A stretch of DNA of 62,056 nucleotides. It comes from an uncultured Pseudomonas sp. GTDB taxonomy: Bacteria; Pseudomonadota; Gammaproteobacteria; Pseudomonadales; Pseudomonadaceae. Location: assembly GCF_913777995.1 (NCBI RefSeq), contig NZ_CAJYVE010000045.1, positions 1 through 62,056 of the forward strand. Direction: 5' to 3'. The stretch's first letter is position 1. Each line of letters opens with the position of its first letter. Positions 9,607 through 17,626 of the stretch are shown piece after piece. The notes beneath the pieces were generated by a model. The model saw only the letters and a list, made by a program, of their open reading frames with translations. It had not been told where the DNA came from and did no database searches. Both the position numbers and the translations under genes were made by a program.

Positions 9607-10197
9607 TCAGTCGCCGTAGTTCATGATCGACAACAGGCGGATCGGCACCTGCACCAATTGCTCAGGCCCGTGCGGCACCTCGCCGTCGAAGGTCAGGCTG
9701 TCGCCGGCGCGCATCGGATACAGCTGGTTGCCATGCCGGTAGATCAGCTCACCTTCAAGCAAATGCAGAAACTCCGTACCTGGGTGGGAAAAGGTCGGAA
9801 ACTCCTCGCTGGCGTCATCCATGCTCACCATGTAGGCCTCGAAGTGCTTTTTCGGCCCACGGGTGTGATTGAGCAGATGATAGGTGTGACCCTTCTCCGT
9901 ACCCCGACGCACCACTTCCATGCCGTCGCCAGCCTTGACCAGCAGCGCACTGCTGCCTTGCTGGTCGTACTGGCTGAACAGTTTGGACATCGGCATGCCT
10001 AGCACGTCGCAGAGGCGGCTGAGGTTGTCCAGGCTGGTGGACACCTGGGCGTTCTCGATCTTGCTGAGCATGCCCTGGCTGATCCCGGCGATGCGCGCCA
10101 CATCAGCCAGCTTGAGTTCCTGGGCCTGGCGCTGGCGCTTGATCTGGATGCCGATGTACTGCTCCAGCTTGAGCTTGGGCGGTTCTTCGTGATTCAT
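9607..10197 (-). CDS. XRE-family regulator with C-terminal cupin domain
   Basis: A 196-residue regulator. Residues about 15-70 are a Cro/C1-type helix-turn-helix (LADVARIAGISQGMLSKIENAQ). Residues about 115-190 are a cupin_2 beta-barrel, a usual small-molecule sensor (HPGTEFLHLLEGELIYRHG and GDSLTFDGEVPHGPE are the two cupin motifs with the metal-binding-type His/Glu). It lies between the two divergent methylamine operons and is transcribed away from gmaS, the normal place for their local regulator. Candidate operators flank it on both sides. Its ligand is unknown; an amine or gamma-glutamyl compound would be a natural guess. Confidence 0.9.
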   Translation of the reverse strand: MNHEEPPKLKLEQYIGIQIKRQRQAQELKLADVARIAGISQGMLSKIENAQVSTSLDNLSRLCDVLGMPMSKLFSQYDQQGSSALLVKAGDGMEVVRRGTEKGHTYHLLNHTRGPKKHFEAYMVSMDDASEEFPTFSHPGTEFLHLLEGELIYRHGNQLYPMRAGDSLTFDGEVPHGPEQLVQVPIRLLSIMNYGD

Positions 10198-10285
10198 AAA
10201 TCCTGCACGGTTTCTGTTCAGTAATTTTTATTTCGCACTGAGAATGTGCGTTTTTTGTCGGGCCAGCGATTTTGCCGGTGAAATA

Positions 10286-10298
10286 TTCGCGGGGCGAA
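10286..10298. promoter_or_regulatory. Perfect inverted repeat upstream of the XRE-cupin gene
   Basis: TTCGC-GGG-GCGAA lies about 90 bases before the XRE-cupin start, inside the divergent promoter region shared with gmaS. It might be an autoregulatory site, but it does not match the TTTCCTG-type motif. Confidence 0.35.
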
Positions 10299-10365
10299 AA
10301 CGAGTTTCCCATATATACAGCGCAAAAAGCCCATTGCGCTGAAATTCCTGGAGCAGTGACAAAAC

Positions 10366-10381
10366 TGGCAAGGACGTTGCA
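10366..10381 (+). promoter_or_regulatory. Sigma-54 promoter of gmaS
   Basis: TGGCAAGGACGTTGCA has the invariant GG (10367-10368) and GC (10379-10380) separated by exactly 10 bases, with the TGGCA and TTGCA contexts of the -24/-12 consensus. Transcription would start near 10391, about 83 bases before the gmaS ATG. An NtrC-type activator site should lie upstream but was not identified. Confidence 0.7.
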
Positions 10382-10416
10382 TTCCTTTGGGGAAATTAAG
10401 TTTCCTGTTCGGAATA
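10381..10416. promoter_or_regulatory. Paired candidate operators over the gmaS start point
   Basis: ATTCCTTTGGGGAAATT (10381-10397) and TTTCCTGTTCGGAATA (10401-10416) are two copies of the motif seen before purU, with centres 20 bases apart (two helix turns). They lie just downstream of the -12 element, where a bound protein would block transcription. This suggests repression. Confidence 0.6.
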
Positions 10417-10473
10417 ACAAGACCGGACAGTGAAGCGTAACCCACCTCGCTTTCGTCCCAGGAGTCCTGTCCC

Positions 10474-11808
10474 ATGTTGCCAACCGAAACACAGCGCCTG
10501 ATCCAGGAACACGGCATCAAGTACGTACTGGCTCAATTCGTGGACATCCACGGTTCGTCCAAGACCAAGTCGGTACCGGTTAGCGGGCTGGAGATGGTCG
10601 CCGAAGAGGGCGCCGGTTTCGCCGGATTCGCCATCTGCGGCATGGGCATGGAGCCCCATGGCCCGGACTTCATGGCTCGCGGCGACCTGGCCTCGTTGAT
10701 CCCGGTGCCCTGGCAGCCCGGCTATGGCCGCGTGGTGTGCATCGGCCACGTCGATGGCCAGCCTTGGCCCTACGACAGCCGCTATGTGCTGCAGCAACAG
10801 GTCGAGCGCCTGGCGCAGCGCGGCTGGACCCTGAATACCGGGCTGGAGCCGGAGTTCAGTCTGTTCAAGCGCGACGGCGCCGGACACCTGCAACTGGTGG
10901 ACGCCAGCGACAGCCTGGACAAGCCCTGCTACGACTACAAGGGCCTGTCGCGTTCGCGGGAATTCCTCGAACGCCTCACCGAGGCGCTGCAGCCGGTGGG
11001 CTTCGACATCTACCAGATCGACCATGAGGATGCCAACGGCCAGTTCGAGATCAACTACACCTACAGCGATGCCATGGAGTCGGCCGACCGCTTCACCTTC
11101 TTCCGCATGGCCGCCGGCGAGATCGCCAACGACATGGGCATGATCTGCTCGTTCATGCCCAAGCCCGATCCCAAGCGCGCCGGCAACGGCATGCACTTTC
11201 ACCTGTCGCTGGCCAGCGCCAGCAACAAGAACCTGTTCCATGACGCCAGCGACCCGAGCGGCATGGGCCTTTCGAAGCTGGCCTATCACTTCGCCGCCGG
11301 CCTGCTGGCTCACGGCCCGGCGCTATGCGCTTTCGCCGCGCCCACGGTCAACTCCTACAAGCGCCTGGTGGTGGGCAACTCGCTGTCCGGCGCCACCTGG
11401 GCACCGGCGTTCATCGCATTCGGTGCCAACAACCGCTCGGCGATGGTCCGGGTCCCGTACGGGCGCCTGGAGTTCCGCCTGCCGGATGCCGGTTGCAATC
11501 CCTACCTGGTCACCGCCGCGATCATCGCCGCCGGCCTGGATGGCATCGACCGCCAGCTTGAAGTCCCCACCGTGTGCAACGAGAACCTCTACAAGCTGAG
11601 CCTGGAGGACATCGCCGCGCGTGGCATCAAGACCCTGCCGCAGTCGCTCAAGGAAGCCTGCGACGCACTGGAAGCCGACCCCCTGTTCGCCGAAGTGCTC
11701 GGCCCGCAGATCGTCGGCGAATTCATCAAGCTCAAGCGCATGGAGTGGGTGGAGTACAGCCGCCACGTCAGCGACTGGGAGATTCAGCGCTACACCGAAT
11801 TCTTTTGA
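10474..11808 (+). CDS. gmaS: Gamma-glutamylmethylamide synthetase (glutamine synthetase family)
   Basis: A 444-residue glutamine synthetase-fold ligase. It joins methylamine to glutamate with ATP, giving gamma-glutamylmethylamide, the entry step of the N-methylglutamate pathway. The N-terminal beta-grasp part ([21 protein letters not shown]) is followed by the catalytic domain, with GLEPEFSLF, the [13 protein letters not shown]/metal segment and SYKRLVVG. It is shorter and more divergent than GlnA and lacks an obvious GlnA adenylylation loop. Context decides the role: mgsABC follow directly and mgdABCD are divergent. ATG 10474 has AGGAG upstream. Confidence 0.88.
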   Translation: MLPTETQRLIQEHGIKYVLAQFVDIHGSSKTKSVPVSGLEMVAEEGAGFAGFAICGMGMEPHGPDFMARGDLASLIPVPWQPGYGRVVCIGHVDGQPWPYDSRYVLQQQVERLAQRGWTLNTGLEPEFSLFKRDGAGHLQLVDASDSLDKPCYDYKGLSRSREFLERLTEALQPVGFDIYQIDHEDANGQFEINYTYSDAMESADRFTFFRMAAGEIANDMGMICSFMPKPDPKRAGNGMHFHLSLASASNKNLFHDASDPSGMGLSKLAYHFAAGLLAHGPALCAFAAPTVNSYKRLVVGNSLSGATWAPAFIAFGANNRSAMVRVPYGRLEFRLPDAGCNPYLVTAAIIAAGLDGIDRQLEVPTVCNENLYKLSLEDIAARGIKTLPQSLKEACDALEADPLFAEVLGPQIVGEFIKLKRMEWVEYSRHVSDWEIQRYTEFF

Positions 11809-11811
11809 GCT

Positions 11812-11918
11812 GCGCAGCGACAAGTTGCAAGCCACAAGCCGCAGGCAAACGCGGTTTCGTGGCGTTGCAAGGATCGCTTTATCAACCCCGTTCAGCTTGC
11901 AGCTTGAAGCTTGCAGCT
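11812..11918. repeat. AGCTTGCAG-type repeat forming an imperfect hairpin
   Basis: Between gmaS and mgsA, CAGCTTGCAGCTTGAAGC (11893-11910) continues as another TTGCAGCT unit. About 60 bases earlier, CAAGTTGCAAGCCACAAGCC is its imperfect reverse complement, so the transcript could form a long stem. Repeats of this type are common in Pseudomonas gaps. It may stabilise the upstream gmaS message relative to mgs. Confidence 0.55.
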
Positions 11919-11949
11919 GATAACTGCCGAACAAAGTGAGGACTGCCTT

Positions 11950-12855
11950 ATGTGTGGAATCGTGGGTCTGTACCTGAAGAACCCGGCGCTGGAGTCGCGG
12001 CTCGGTGAGCTGTTCGAGCCGATGCTCGAAGCCATGACCGACCGTGGCCCGGACAGTGCCGGCTTTGCCATCTATGGCGATGAAGTGGCTGACGGCTGGG
12101 TCAAGCTGACCCTGCAGGCCACCACCGAGGGCTATGACTTCGCCGCCCTGGTGAGCGCCGTGCAGGAACGGCTCGGCGCCGAACTGGACTGGTTCCAGAA
12201 CGCCAGTGCCATCGTGCTGAAGATCAAGGCCCCTGAAGCCCAGGTGCGTGCCGCCCTGGCCGAGCTGGCGCCGAGCGTGCGCATCATGAGTGCCGGGCAG
12301 AGCATCGAGATTCTCAAGGGCATGGGTCTGCCCAGGGAAATCTCCCAGCGTTTCGGCCTGGCCGGCATGAAGGGCAGCCACATCATCGGCCACACCCGCA
12401 TGGCCACCGAAAGCGCGGTGACCATGGAGGGCAGCCACCCGTTTTCCACGGGCGCCGACCTGTGCCTGGTGCACAACGGCTCGCTGTCCAACCACTCGCG
12501 CCTGCGCCAGAACCTGCGCCGCGAAGGCATCGCCTTCGAGACCGAGAACGACACCGAAGTGGCTGCCGGCTACCTGACCTGGCGCCTGCAGCAGGGCGAC
12601 AGCCTCAAGCAGGCGCTGGACAAGTCGCTGGAAGACCTCGATGGCTTCTTCACCTTCGCCATCGGCACCCGCAACGGTTTCGCGGTGATCCGCGACCCGA
12701 TCGCCTGCAAGCCGGCGATCCTCGCCGAAACCGACGACTACGTCGCCATGGCCTCGGAATACCAGGCGCTTTCCAGCCTGCCGGGCATCGAAAACGCCAA
12801 GGTCTGGGAACCGGTTCCCGCCACCATGTACATCTGGGAACGCCAGTCGGCCTGA
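11950..12855 (+). CDS. mgsA: N-methylglutamate synthase subunit A (class II glutamine amidotransferase)
   Basis: A 301-residue Ntn-type amidotransferase. The sequence opens Met-Cys-Gly-Ile-Val-Gly, so Met removal exposes the catalytic Cys2. GHTRMATES and HNGSLSNH are the conserved glutamine-binding segments. In N-methylglutamate synthase it would release methylamine from gamma-glutamylmethylamide for transfer within the complex. GlxB is the equivalent name in rhizobial glx operons. It is the first of three tightly linked genes after gmaS. Confidence 0.87.
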   Translation: MCGIVGLYLKNPALESRLGELFEPMLEAMTDRGPDSAGFAIYGDEVADGWVKLTLQATTEGYDFAALVSAVQERLGAELDWFQNASAIVLKIKAPEAQVRAALAELAPSVRIMSAGQSIEILKGMGLPREISQRFGLAGMKGSHIIGHTRMATESAVTMEGSHPFSTGADLCLVHNGSLSNHSRLRQNLRREGIAFETENDTEVAAGYLTWRLQQGDSLKQALDKSLEDLDGFFTFAIGTRNGFAVIRDPIACKPAILAETDDYVAMASEYQALSSLPGIENAKVWEPVPATMYIWERQSA

Positions 12856-12868
12856 GGAGCACACCTGT

Positions 12869-13552
12869 ATGAAAACCATCGATCTGAGCGTGTCCAGCGT
12901 GCGCGAGTTGAACCAGGCTCTGCACGACCAGGCGGGCGTCGTCGAGCAGCGCGAATGGCTGGTCACCCATCCCAACGGCGCGCATAACCTGGCCGTGGGC
13001 GTCAACGAAGCGATTTCCATCGATATCCAGGGGCATGCCGGCTACTACTGCGCGGGCATGAACCAGAAGGCCTCGGTCACCGTGCATGGCAACGTCGGCG
13101 TCGGCTGTGCCGAGAACATGATGAGCGGTTACGTGCGGGTCAAGGGCAGCGCCTCCCAGGCGGCCGGCGCCACCGCCCACGGCGGGCTGCTGGTCATCGA
13201 GGGCGACGCCGGTGCGCGTTGCGGCATCTCCATGAAAGGCGTGGACATCGTGGTCGGCGGCAGCATCGGCCACATGAGCTGCTTCATGGGCCAGGCCGGG
13301 CGCCTGGTGGTGTGTGGCGATGCCGGTGATGCGTTGGGCGACTCGCTGTACGAGACGAAGATTTTCGTCAAGGGCAAGGTCGAGTCGCTGGGCTCGGACT
13401 GCATCGAGAAAGAGATGCGCCCGGAGCACCTCGAAGAGCTGCAGGCGCTGCTGAACAAGGCCGGCTTCAACGAGAAAGCCAGCGACTTCAAGCGCTATGG
13501 CTCGGCCCGCCAGCTGTACAACTTCAAAGTCGACAACGCCAGCGCGTACTGA
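12869..13552 (+). CDS. mgsB: N-methylglutamate synthase subunit B (GXGXG domain protein)
   Basis: A 227-residue protein corresponding to the right-handed beta-helix (GXGXG) domain of glutamate synthase. It has repeated G-rich turns (GHAGYYCAGM, GNVGVGCAENMMSGYVRVKG, GDAGARCGISMKG). It has no catalytic residues of its own and serves as the structural subunit of the three-part enzyme. It lies 13 bases after mgsA and 14 before mgsC. GlxC is an alternative name. Confidence 0.86.
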   Translation: MKTIDLSVSSVRELNQALHDQAGVVEQREWLVTHPNGAHNLAVGVNEAISIDIQGHAGYYCAGMNQKASVTVHGNVGVGCAENMMSGYVRVKGSASQAAGATAHGGLLVIEGDAGARCGISMKGVDIVVGGSIGHMSCFMGQAGRLVVCGDAGDALGDSLYETKIFVKGKVESLGSDCIEKEMRPEHLEELQALLNKAGFNEKASDFKRYGSARQLYNFKVDNASAY

Positions 13553-13566
13553 TCAGGAGCCTTACC

Positions 13567-14889
13567 ATGACTGACAAACCCACCCCCGTGCTGCGCGAAT
13601 CGGCCACCTTCGACCGCCTGACCATCCAGGAAATCCAGCGCGCCGCCGAAACCGGCATCTACGACATCCGTGGCGGCGGCACCAAGCGCAAGCTGCCGCA
13701 CTTCGATGACCTGTTGCTACTTGGCGCCAGCGTGTCGCGCTACCCGCTGGAGGGCTACCGCGAGAAGTGCGGCACCGATGTGATCCTCGGCAACCGCTTC
13801 GCCAAGAAGCCGCTGCACCTGAAGATTCCGGTGACCATCGCCGGCATGAGCTTCGGCGCGCTGTCGGCCAACGCCAAGGAGGCCCTGGGCCGCGGCGCGA
13901 GCATCGCCGGCACCAGCACCACCACCGGCGACGGCGGCATGACCCCGGAAGAGCGCGGCCAGTCGCAGCATCTGGTGTACCAGTACCTGCCATCGCGCTA
14001 CGGCATGAACCCCGATGACCTGCGCAAGGCCGATGCCATCGAGATCGTCCTGGGGCAGGGCGCCAAGCCCGGTGGCGGCGGCATGCTGCTGGGCATGAAG
14101 GTCACCGAGCGGGTGGCCGGCATGCGCACCCTGCCGATCGGCGTCGACCAGCGTTCGGCGTGCCGCCATCCGGACTGGACCGGTCCGGATGACCTGGCGA
14201 TCAAGATCGCTGAACTGCGCGAGATCACCGATTGGGAAAAACCCATCTACGTGAAGATCGGCGCCAGCCGGCCTTACTACGATGTGAAGCTGGCGGTGAA
14301 GGCCGGTGCCGACGTGATCGTCCTCGACGGCATGCAGGGCGGCACTGCCGCGACCCAGGAAGTGTTCATCGAGCACGTCGGCATTCCCATCCTGCCGGCG
14401 ATTCCGCAGGCGGTGCAGGCGCTGCAGGAAATGGGCATGCACCGCAAGGTGCAACTGATCGTCTCCGGCGGCATTCGCAACGGCGCCGACGTGGCCAAGG
14501 CCATGGCCCTGGGCGCCGACGCGGTGGCCATCGGCACGGCAGCACTGGTGGCGCTGGGCGACAACCATCCACGCCTGGATGAAGAGTTGAAGAAGATCGG
14601 CTCGGCGGCCGGTTTCTACGACGACTGGCAGAACGGCCGTGACCCGGCCGGCATCACCACCCAGGACCCGGAACTGGCCAAGCGCCTGGACCCGGTGGAA
14701 GGTGGGCGCCGGTTGGCAAACTATTTGCGTGTACTGGTGCTGGAAGCCCAGACCATGGCTCGCGCCTGCGGCAAGAGCCACCTACACAACCTCGACCCCG
14801 AGGACCTGGTGGCGCTGACCGTGGAGTCGGCGGCCATGGCACGGGTGCCGCTGGCGGGTACGAACTGGGTGCCTGGCCAGGGTTACTGA
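13567..14889 (+). CDS. mgsC: N-methylglutamate synthase subunit C (FMN glutamate synthase domain)
   Basis: A 440-residue FMN-binding TIM barrel of the glutamate synthase family. It would combine methylamine with 2-oxoglutarate reductively to give N-methylglutamate. Seen are PVTIAGMSFGALSANAKEAL (FMN phosphate/active-site segment), GDGGMTPEERGQS, KPGGGGMLLGMKV and the C-terminal GGIRNGADVAKAMALGADAV phosphate-binding turn. It completes mgsABC. A terminator-like hairpin follows at 14902-14928. Confidence 0.88.
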   Translation: MTDKPTPVLRESATFDRLTIQEIQRAAETGIYDIRGGGTKRKLPHFDDLLLLGASVSRYPLEGYREKCGTDVILGNRFAKKPLHLKIPVTIAGMSFGALSANAKEALGRGASIAGTSTTTGDGGMTPEERGQSQHLVYQYLPSRYGMNPDDLRKADAIEIVLGQGAKPGGGGMLLGMKVTERVAGMRTLPIGVDQRSACRHPDWTGPDDLAIKIAELREITDWEKPIYVKIGASRPYYDVKLAVKAGADVIVLDGMQGGTAATQEVFIEHVGIPILPAIPQAVQALQEMGMHRKVQLIVSGGIRNGADVAKAMALGADAVAIGTAALVALGDNHPRLDEELKKIGSAAGFYDDWQNGRDPAGITTQDPELAKRLDPVEGGRRLANYLRVLVLEAQTMARACGKSHLHNLDPEDLVALTVESAAMARVPLAGTNWVPGQGY

Positions 14890-14901
14890 TTCAACCCAGT
14901 G

Positions 14902-14931
14902 GCCGGCCTTTCCCCAGGAGAGGCCGGCTTT
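14902..14931 (+). terminator. Rho-independent terminator after mgsC
   Basis: GCCGGCCT and AGGCCGGC pair around an 11-base loop and are followed by TTTT, 12 bases after the mgsC stop. It separates gmaS-mgsABC from the next gene, or attenuates read-through into it. Confidence 0.75.
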
Positions 14932-14952
14932 TGTGCATCTGAAGGAGTTCGA

Positions 14953-15288
14953 ATGACTGCAACCTGGGCCTGGATGGCCTTGCTCGCCGCCGGCATCTGC
15001 GAAGTGATGTACGCCTCTGCCATTCCCCGTACGCAAGGCTTCAGCCGCTTTTGGCCCAGCCTGTACTGCATCACCTTCATCGCCTTGAGCATGTACCTGC
15101 TGGCGCTTGCCGCACGCCAGTTGCCGATGGGCACGGCCTATGCCGTATGGGTGGGCATCGGTGCGGTCGGTACGGCCATCTACGGGATCTTCTACCTGGA
15201 CGAGCCGGCCAGCGTGGCGCGCATCGTCTGCCTGATGCTGATCATCTGCGGGGTTGCCGGTTTGAAGATGTTCAGCCCGGTGAATTGA
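14953..15288 (+). CDS. Small multidrug resistance (SMR) family transporter
   Basis: A 111-residue protein with four membrane helices. The conserved Glu of helix 1 is present (AAGICEVMYASAI, Glu about residue 17), as in EmrE/SugE proton-coupled antiporters. SMR proteins export quaternary ammonium or guanidinium compounds. Its position, co-directional after gmaS-mgsABC and before glnK, makes amine export plausible but unproven. It has a strong GAAGGAG ribosome site and its own terminator-separated position. Confidence 0.85.
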   Translation: MTATWAWMALLAAGICEVMYASAIPRTQGFSRFWPSLYCITFIALSMYLLALAARQLPMGTAYAVWVGIGAVGTAIYGIFYLDEPASVARIVCLMLIICGVAGLKMFSPVN

Positions 15289-15377
15289 CCGGTTGAACGT
15301 TATGCGGATCGGTGGGATTTGGTCGTCGTGCAGGGGAGCAGGGAGGTCAGCCGGCCCGGAGGGGCCGGCTGCTTTGA

Positions 15378-15716
15378 TCAGACGGCGTTGTCGTCCAGTT
15401 CGCCGGTTCTGATGCGTACGATGCTTTCGACGTTCTGCACGAACACCTTGCCATCGCCGATCTTGCCGGTGTGGCCCGCCTTGAGAATGGCCTCCACGGC
15501 CGGCTGGCAGAGGGCGTCGCTTACTACCACTTCGAGCTTGATCTTCGGCAACAGCTGCACCTCGTATTCGGCGCCCCGATAGATTTCCGTGTGGCCTGCC
15601 TGGCGTCCGAAGCCTTTGACTTCGGTGGCGGTGACGCCATTGACGCCCACCTCGGTGAGTGCCTCACGTACGGCGTCGAGCAGAAATGGCTTGATAATCG
15701 CGGTGATCAACTTCAT
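15378..15716 (-). CDS. glnK: Nitrogen regulatory protein P-II (GlnK type)
   Basis: A 112-residue P-II protein. The T-loop contains Tyr51, the uridylylation site (GHTEIYRGAEYEV), and the KIGDGKVFV ATP-binding segment is intact. It senses 2-oxoglutarate/ATP/ADP and blocks Amt channels. It follows amt by 11 bases on the minus strand, a classic amt-glnK arrangement, here lying inside a methylamine island rather than at the usual housekeeping locus. Confidence 0.92.
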   Translation of the reverse strand: MKLITAIIKPFLLDAVREALTEVGVNGVTATEVKGFGRQAGHTEIYRGAEYEVQLLPKIKLEVVVSDALCQPAVEAILKAGHTGKIGDGKVFVQNVESIVRIRTGELDDNAV

Positions 15717-15727
15717 CGGCGTTGCCC

Positions 15728-17047
15728 TCAGTTCGAGTATTTGTAACCGACTTCACCATGGGTGGAGAGGTCAAGGCCGTCGACCTCGGTTTCTTCGTTC
15801 ACGCGCAAGCCGCCGCAGAGCACGCTGGCGACCTGATAGGCGATCAGGCTGGTGATGGCCGAGAACAGCACGCTGAACAGGATCGCGCCGCCGTTGACCA
15901 GCAACTGGCTGAACAGGTCGCGGCCTTCGGCAAAGCCCTGGCCACCGATGGCGGTGAGGGCGAACACCGGCGTCAGCAGGCCGCCGAGGATGCCGGCAAC
16001 ACCATGCACGCCGAACACGTCGAAGGCATCGTCCAGGCCGATCATGGGCTTGAGTTTTTCCACCGACCAGACGCACACCGGGCCGGCGATGAAACCCAGC
16101 AGGATGGCGCCCATGGGGCCGACGAAGCCGCACGCCGGAGTGATCGCCACCAGCCCGGCGATGGCGCCGGACAGCGCACCGAACAGGCTCGGGCGGCCAC
16201 GGTGTTTCCATTCCACCAGCATCCAGCCCATGGCGCCGGCGCAGCTGGCGAGCATGGTATTGACCATCACCAGCATGGCGTAGCCGTTGGCCGCCAGTGC
16301 GCAGCCGCCACAGAAGCCCAGCCAGCCGACCCACAGCAGCGAACCGCCGGTGAGGGTCATAGTCATGTTGTGCGGCGCCAGTGCCGCCGTGCCGAAGCCT
16401 CGCCGCCGCCCCAGCAACCCGGCGCCGACCAGCGCGGCGATGCCGACGTTCAGGTGCACCACGTTACCGCCGGCGAAGTCCTGCACGCCAAGGTTGAACA
16501 CCCAGCCACCGCCCCAGGCCATGTGCGCCATGGGGATGTAATTGATGGTCAGCCACACGGCCATGAACACCATCACGGCGGAGAATTTCATGCGTTCGGC
16601 AAAGCCGCCGACGATGATCGCCGGGGTGATGGCGGCGAACAGCAGCATGAACAGGAAGTACAGGTATTCCGGGATCGTACCCACTACCGCGTCCTTGGTG
16701 ATGCCGAGCATGAACAGCTTGTCCAGGCCACCGATCACCGCTTGCAGCGAGCCGCCGCTGGTAAAGGTCAGGGAGTAGCCGTAGATCGCGAACAGGACCG
16801 ACATCAGTGAGGCAGTGCAGAACACCTGCATGAGGATCGACAGAACATTCTTGGTGCGTGCCATGCCGCCGTAGAACAGCGCCAGACCCGGCAGGGTCAT
16901 CAGCAGCACGACCAGCGAGCAGAGCGCCACGAACGCCGTGTCGCCACTGTTGATGGCGGGCGCCGCTTCATCGGCGAGGGCGACGCTGCTACTCGATACC
17001 AGGGGTAGAACCCAGATGCTGCGGCACATCGATGCAAACCGAACCAT
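15728..17047 (-). CDS. amt: Ammonium/methylammonium transporter Amt (first copy)
   Basis: A 439-residue channel with an N-terminal signal peptide (about 1-25, cleaved after ALA) and 11 membrane helices. The twin-His pore is present: DFAGGNVVHLNVGI and FGVHGVAGILGG. Amt proteins carry both ammonium and methylammonium, which fits the neighbouring gmaS. The promoter region has a sigma-54-type element and a candidate operator. It is followed by glnK. Confidence 0.9.
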   Translation of the reverse strand: MVRFASMCRSIWVLPLVSSSSVALADEAAPAINSGDTAFVALCSLVVLLMTLPGLALFYGGMARTKNVLSILMQVFCTASLMSVLFAIYGYSLTFTSGGSLQAVIGGLDKLFMLGITKDAVVGTIPEYLYFLFMLLFAAITPAIIVGGFAERMKFSAVMVFMAVWLTINYIPMAHMAWGGGWVFNLGVQDFAGGNVVHLNVGIAALVGAGLLGRRRGFGTAALAPHNMTMTLTGGSLLWVGWLGFCGGCALAANGYAMLVMVNTMLASCAGAMGWMLVEWKHRGRPSLFGALSGAIAGLVAITPACGFVGPMGAILLGFIAGPVCVWSVEKLKPMIGLDDAFDVFGVHGVAGILGGLLTPVFALTAIGGQGFAEGRDLFSQLLVNGGAILFSVLFSAITSLIAYQVASVLCGGLRVNEETEVDGLDLSTHGEVGYKYSN

Positions 17048-17148
17048 TAGCTGTTGCCTCCAAGCCGACCGAGAAAAGATCCGGCCGCTGTCGGCATGCG
17101 GGCCGGACGGAATTCCCCTCTAAAGACCAGGCCAGTGCACTGATATTT

Positions 17149-17165
17149 ATTCCTGAGGGGTAATT
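17149..17165. promoter_or_regulatory. Candidate operator upstream of amt
   Basis: ATTCCTGAGGGGTAATT agrees with the gmaS site at 10381 at 13 of 17 positions. It lies about 27 bases downstream of the amt -12 element, the same geometry as the second gmaS site. Confidence 0.55.
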
Positions 17166-17181
17166 AATTTCCTTTTCAGTA

Positions 17182-17198
17182 AAGCAATAGGTCTGCCA
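17182..17198 (-). promoter_or_regulatory. Sigma-54 promoter of amt-glnK
   Basis: Read on the minus strand, TGGCAGACCTATTGCTT has GG and GC exactly 10 bases apart in good -24/-12 context. Transcription would start near 17172, leaving a leader of about 125 bases. This fits NtrC control of amt-glnK. Confidence 0.75.
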
Positions 17199-17365
17199 GA
17201 AATGCCCTGCCGGGCAGGGCTTCGGCTAACTCACTGAGCGGTAAACAATTTGTTACAGGGGTATGGGAGAGGGGCACGGCACGGGGAGCAGACCTTTGCA
17301 TCGTGCTGGTGCTCGAAGCTGCGTACGGTCACGCGTGGGGGCACTTGCGGGGCGTATGCGCAGGT

Positions 17366-17391
17366 CAGCCGGTGGCGTTGGCCACCGGCTG
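17366..17391 (-). terminator. Hairpin after the 59-residue membrane gene
   Basis: CAGCCGGTGGC-GTTG-GCCACCGGCTG is a perfect 11-pair stem just past the small gene's stop. No T-run follows on the minus strand, so it may stabilise mRNA or pause polymerase rather than terminate alone. Confidence 0.55.
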
Positions 17392-17398
17392 AGGAGGA

Positions 17399-17578
17399 TC
17401 ATTTCAGCTTGTCGAGTTGTTCGTCAGGCAGCGCATAACTGTGCTGCTCGTGAATCATGGTGGCAATCAGGGCATAGAGGCTGACCGCCGCGACCATGAA
17501 GCTGATGAACACCAGGATGGCGGGCTTGTCGGCGAAGGTGAACACGGCGCTGGCGCCGTCGTAGGTGGTAATGCTCAT
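17399..17578 (-). CDS. Small single-pass membrane protein of 59 residues
   Basis: ATG 17578 follows GGAG by 7 bases and opens a 59-codon frame ending in TGA. Residues about 20-42 form one hydrophobic helix (AILVFISFMVAAVSLYALIATMI). The rest is a short polar N-terminus and a charged C-terminus (…LPDEQLDKLK). I know no named family. It lies between two Amt genes on the same strand, 48 bases after the second amt, so a channel-associated subunit or modulator is a reasonable idea. It is easily missed by gene callers because of its size. Confidence 0.7.
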   Translation of the reverse strand: MSITTYDGASAVFTFADKPAILVFISFMVAAVSLYALIATMIHEQHSYALPDEQLDKLK

Positions 17579-17626
17579 GATGAGACTCCTGTGCAGGGTA
17601 CCGGCCGTATGGCGGCCGGCACGGGA

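Larger units (their letters stand above)
17048..17398. other. 351-base intergenic region upstream of amt
   Basis: This gap carries the amt promoter elements listed separately, and the hairpin after the 59-residue gene at 17366-17391. Bases about 17205-17340 show a GCCCTGCCGGGCAGGGC dyad and otherwise nothing I recognise. Confidence 0.5.

Noticed and set aside
10396-13020. Large minus-strand frames opposite gmaS and mgsA
   Set aside because: Antisense shadows of recognisable enzymes; no independent support.
15349-15370. AGCCGGCCC/GGGCCGGCT stem after glnK as a terminator
   Set aside because: A strong stem but no T-run on the minus strand; it may only be a stable 3' hairpin.
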